A stretch of 5,823 nucleotides of DNA from an uncultured Clostridia bacterium (lineage in GTDB: Bacteria > Bacillota > Clostridia > Christensenellales > Aristaeellaceae). How positions within the stretch are numbered: position 1 is the stretch's first letter; every line of letters begins with the position of its first letter. The position numbers and the translations under genes are program-made. Below, piece by piece: positions 4,875 to 5,823 of this stretch. Under the pieces are notes generated by a model, which saw nothing but the letters and a program-made list of their open reading frames with translations, had not been told where the DNA came from and did no database searches. The stretch lies in NCBI GenBank assembly GCA_946534455.1, contig CAMNCR010000027.1, positions 1 to 5,823 of the forward strand, given 5' to 3'.

Positions 4875-5471
4875 ATGGCAGTGAATAAAGAGCCGATCGC
4901 CAAGAAGTGCCGGAGTTTCGATATTTCCCCGGCCGTCATGGGCTATGGCAATAAGAAGTCTACCCGCAATCCCGGCGGAAATCGCCGCCGCAAGGTTTCC
5001 GAGTACGGCGCCCAGCTGCAGGAAAAGCAGAAGGTTAAGTTCGTTTACGGCGTCCTCGAGAAGCAGTTCCATAAGTATTACCTCAAGGCCGCCAACATGA
5101 AGGGCATCACCGGTGACAACCTCATGCGTCTGCTGGAGCTGCGCCTGGATAATGTGGTGTTCCGTCTCGGCCTGGCCAAGACCCGCCGCATGGCCCGTCA
5201 GATTGTCGTTCACGGACATATCCGCGTCAACGACCAGAAGGTGGATATCCCCTCCTATCAGGTCAAGGTTGGCGACAAGATCACGCTGCGCAAGCGTTCC
5301 GAAGAAATGGAAATGTTCAAGGTTCTGCGCGAAGGCACGACCGTGCTGACGCCCAAGTGGCTGAGCTTCGATGCTCCGAATCTGGCCGGCAGCGTCGTCG
5401 CGCTTCCCACCCGTGAGGATATCGACCTGCAGGTGCAGGAGAACATGATCGTCGAGTATTACTCCCGTTAA
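4875..5471 (+). CDS. rpsD: 30S ribosomal protein S4, zinc-free type
   Basis: S4 is a primary 16S rRNA binder that starts small-subunit assembly; in E. coli it also represses its own operon. The product has 198 residues. The N-terminal segment (MAVNKEPIAKKCRSFDISPA) carries a single Cys (position 12) instead of the four-Cys zinc site, so it is the C-minus form. GGNRRRKVSEYGAQLQEKQK (about 35-54) is the usual core start. The S4 RNA-binding fold covers about residues 85-150 (LLELRLDNVVFRLGLAKTRR, then VHGHIRVNDQKVDIPSY). The C terminus VQENMIVEYYSR is typical. AAGGAGG (4858-4864) is ten bases before the ATG. Its place between rpsK and rpoA matches E. coli and many clostridia; in Bacillus subtilis rpsD stands alone. 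It is the likely autogenous regulator of this operon, by inference. Confidence 0.97.
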   Translation: MAVNKEPIAKKCRSFDISPAVMGYGNKKSTRNPGGNRRRKVSEYGAQLQEKQKVKFVYGVLEKQFHKYYLKAANMKGITGDNLMRLLELRLDNVVFRLGLAKTRRMARQIVVHGHIRVNDQKVDIPSYQVKVGDKITLRKRSEEMEMFKVLREGTTVLTPKWLSFDAPNLAGSVVALPTREDIDLQVQENMIVEYYSR

Positions 5472-5512
5472 GGCTGAGCGATTGACCCAACAATGGAGGA
5501 GGGTACCACGAA

Positions 5513-5823
5513 ATGATCGTCGAAATCGAAAAAGCTCGCATCGAATGCGTCGAAACCTCGCAGGATGGCTGCTATGGCCGTTTCGTCATAGAGCCTCTGG
5601 AGCGTGGCTTCGGGCATACGCTGGGTAACTCCATGCGCCGCGTGCTGATTTCCTCTCTCCCGGGTGCGGCGGTCTCTTCCGTGCACATCGAAGGTGTGCA
5701 GCATGAGTTCTCCACCCTGCCCGGCGTGAAGGAAGACGTGACGGAGATCATCCTGAATCTGAAGTCCATGGCCTGCAAGCTCTTCACCGAGGGACCCAAG
5801 ACGCTGACTGTCGACGTGAAGGG
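5513..5823 (+). CDS. rpoA: RNA polymerase alpha subunit, 5' part (103 codons seen)
   Basis: Alpha dimerises to nucleate RNA polymerase assembly, and its C-terminal domain binds UP elements and activators. Only the start of the N-terminal domain is in the window; the family is about 310-330 residues. The hallmark GRFVIEPLERGFGHTLGNSM (about 22-41) is followed by RRVLISSLPGAAV (42-54), which includes the conserved assembly arginines. HEFSTLPGVKEDVTEIILNL (64-83) is also typical. The gene follows rpsD by 41 bases. GGAGGAGGG (5495-5503) lies nine bases before the ATG. A seven-codon ORF starting at 5493 overlaps the rpoA start as ATGA but lacks its own binding site and is probably chance. The gene is cut by the right edge of the window; rplQ would be expected next. 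Confidence 0.97.
   Translation, partial: MIVEIEKARIECVETSQDGCYGRFVIEPLERGFGHTLGNSMRRVLISSLPGAAVSSVHIEGVQHEFSTLPGVKEDVTEIILNLKSMACKLFTEGPKTLTVDVK

Noticed and set aside
5493..5516. Seven-codon ORF overlapping the rpoA start as ATGA
   Set aside because: It has no ribosome binding site of its own, and its first codons are the rpoA binding site.

Overview
The window looks like a chromosomal segment of a fairly GC-rich member of the Bacillota, most likely a Clostridia-type gut or rumen bacterium. The reasons are strong AGGAGG-type ribosome binding sites before most genes, a zinc-free S4 protein of the type seen in clostridia (it starts MAVNKEPIAKKCRS), an HD-domain CCA-adding enzyme, and the gene order rpsM-rpsK-rpsD-rpoA. 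No transposase, CRISPR array, tRNA or rRNA is visible.

Left part, minus strand (1-2139): the 5' two thirds of mgtE (Mg2+ channel/transporter) is cut by the window edge. Upstream of it is a gene-free stretch of about 270 bases, and then a complete LysR-family regulator gene. A near-consensus sigma-A promoter (TTGACG-17-TATAAT) lies inside the last codons of lysR and points at mgtE, so mgtE should have a leader of about 275 nt. That leader holds an unreported-looking 27-codon ORF (1008-1091) with a perfect ribosome binding site. Its product ends in an alternating Asp/Pro stretch directly before the stop. The ORF coincides with a 79-nt three-way-junction fold whose closing stem pairs the ORF's start region with its Asp/Pro codons. 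By analogy with the acidic/proline-rich MgtL leader of enteric mgtA, this is a candidate Mg2+-sensing leader, and it is the most interesting item in the window.

Centre (2140-2348): a divergent intergenic region with putative promoters for lysR (leftward) and cca (rightward). The cca promoter is followed by a stable hairpin close to the transcription start.

Right part, plus strand (2349-5823): cca (tRNA 3'-CCA addition) is followed by a 298-base gap. The gap carries an A/T tract, an extended -10 promoter and several hairpins. Then come rpsM (S13), rpsK (S11), rpsD (S4) and the 5' part of rpoA (RNA polymerase alpha). This is the alpha operon in the same order as in E. coli. The usual Bacillota upstream neighbours (infA, rpmJ, adk, secY) are absent here, and the operon has its own promoter and a leader of about 255 nt. 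In E. coli, S4 represses this operon by binding the rpsM leader, so an analogous control is plausible here, although the sequence is not recognisably the enteric element.
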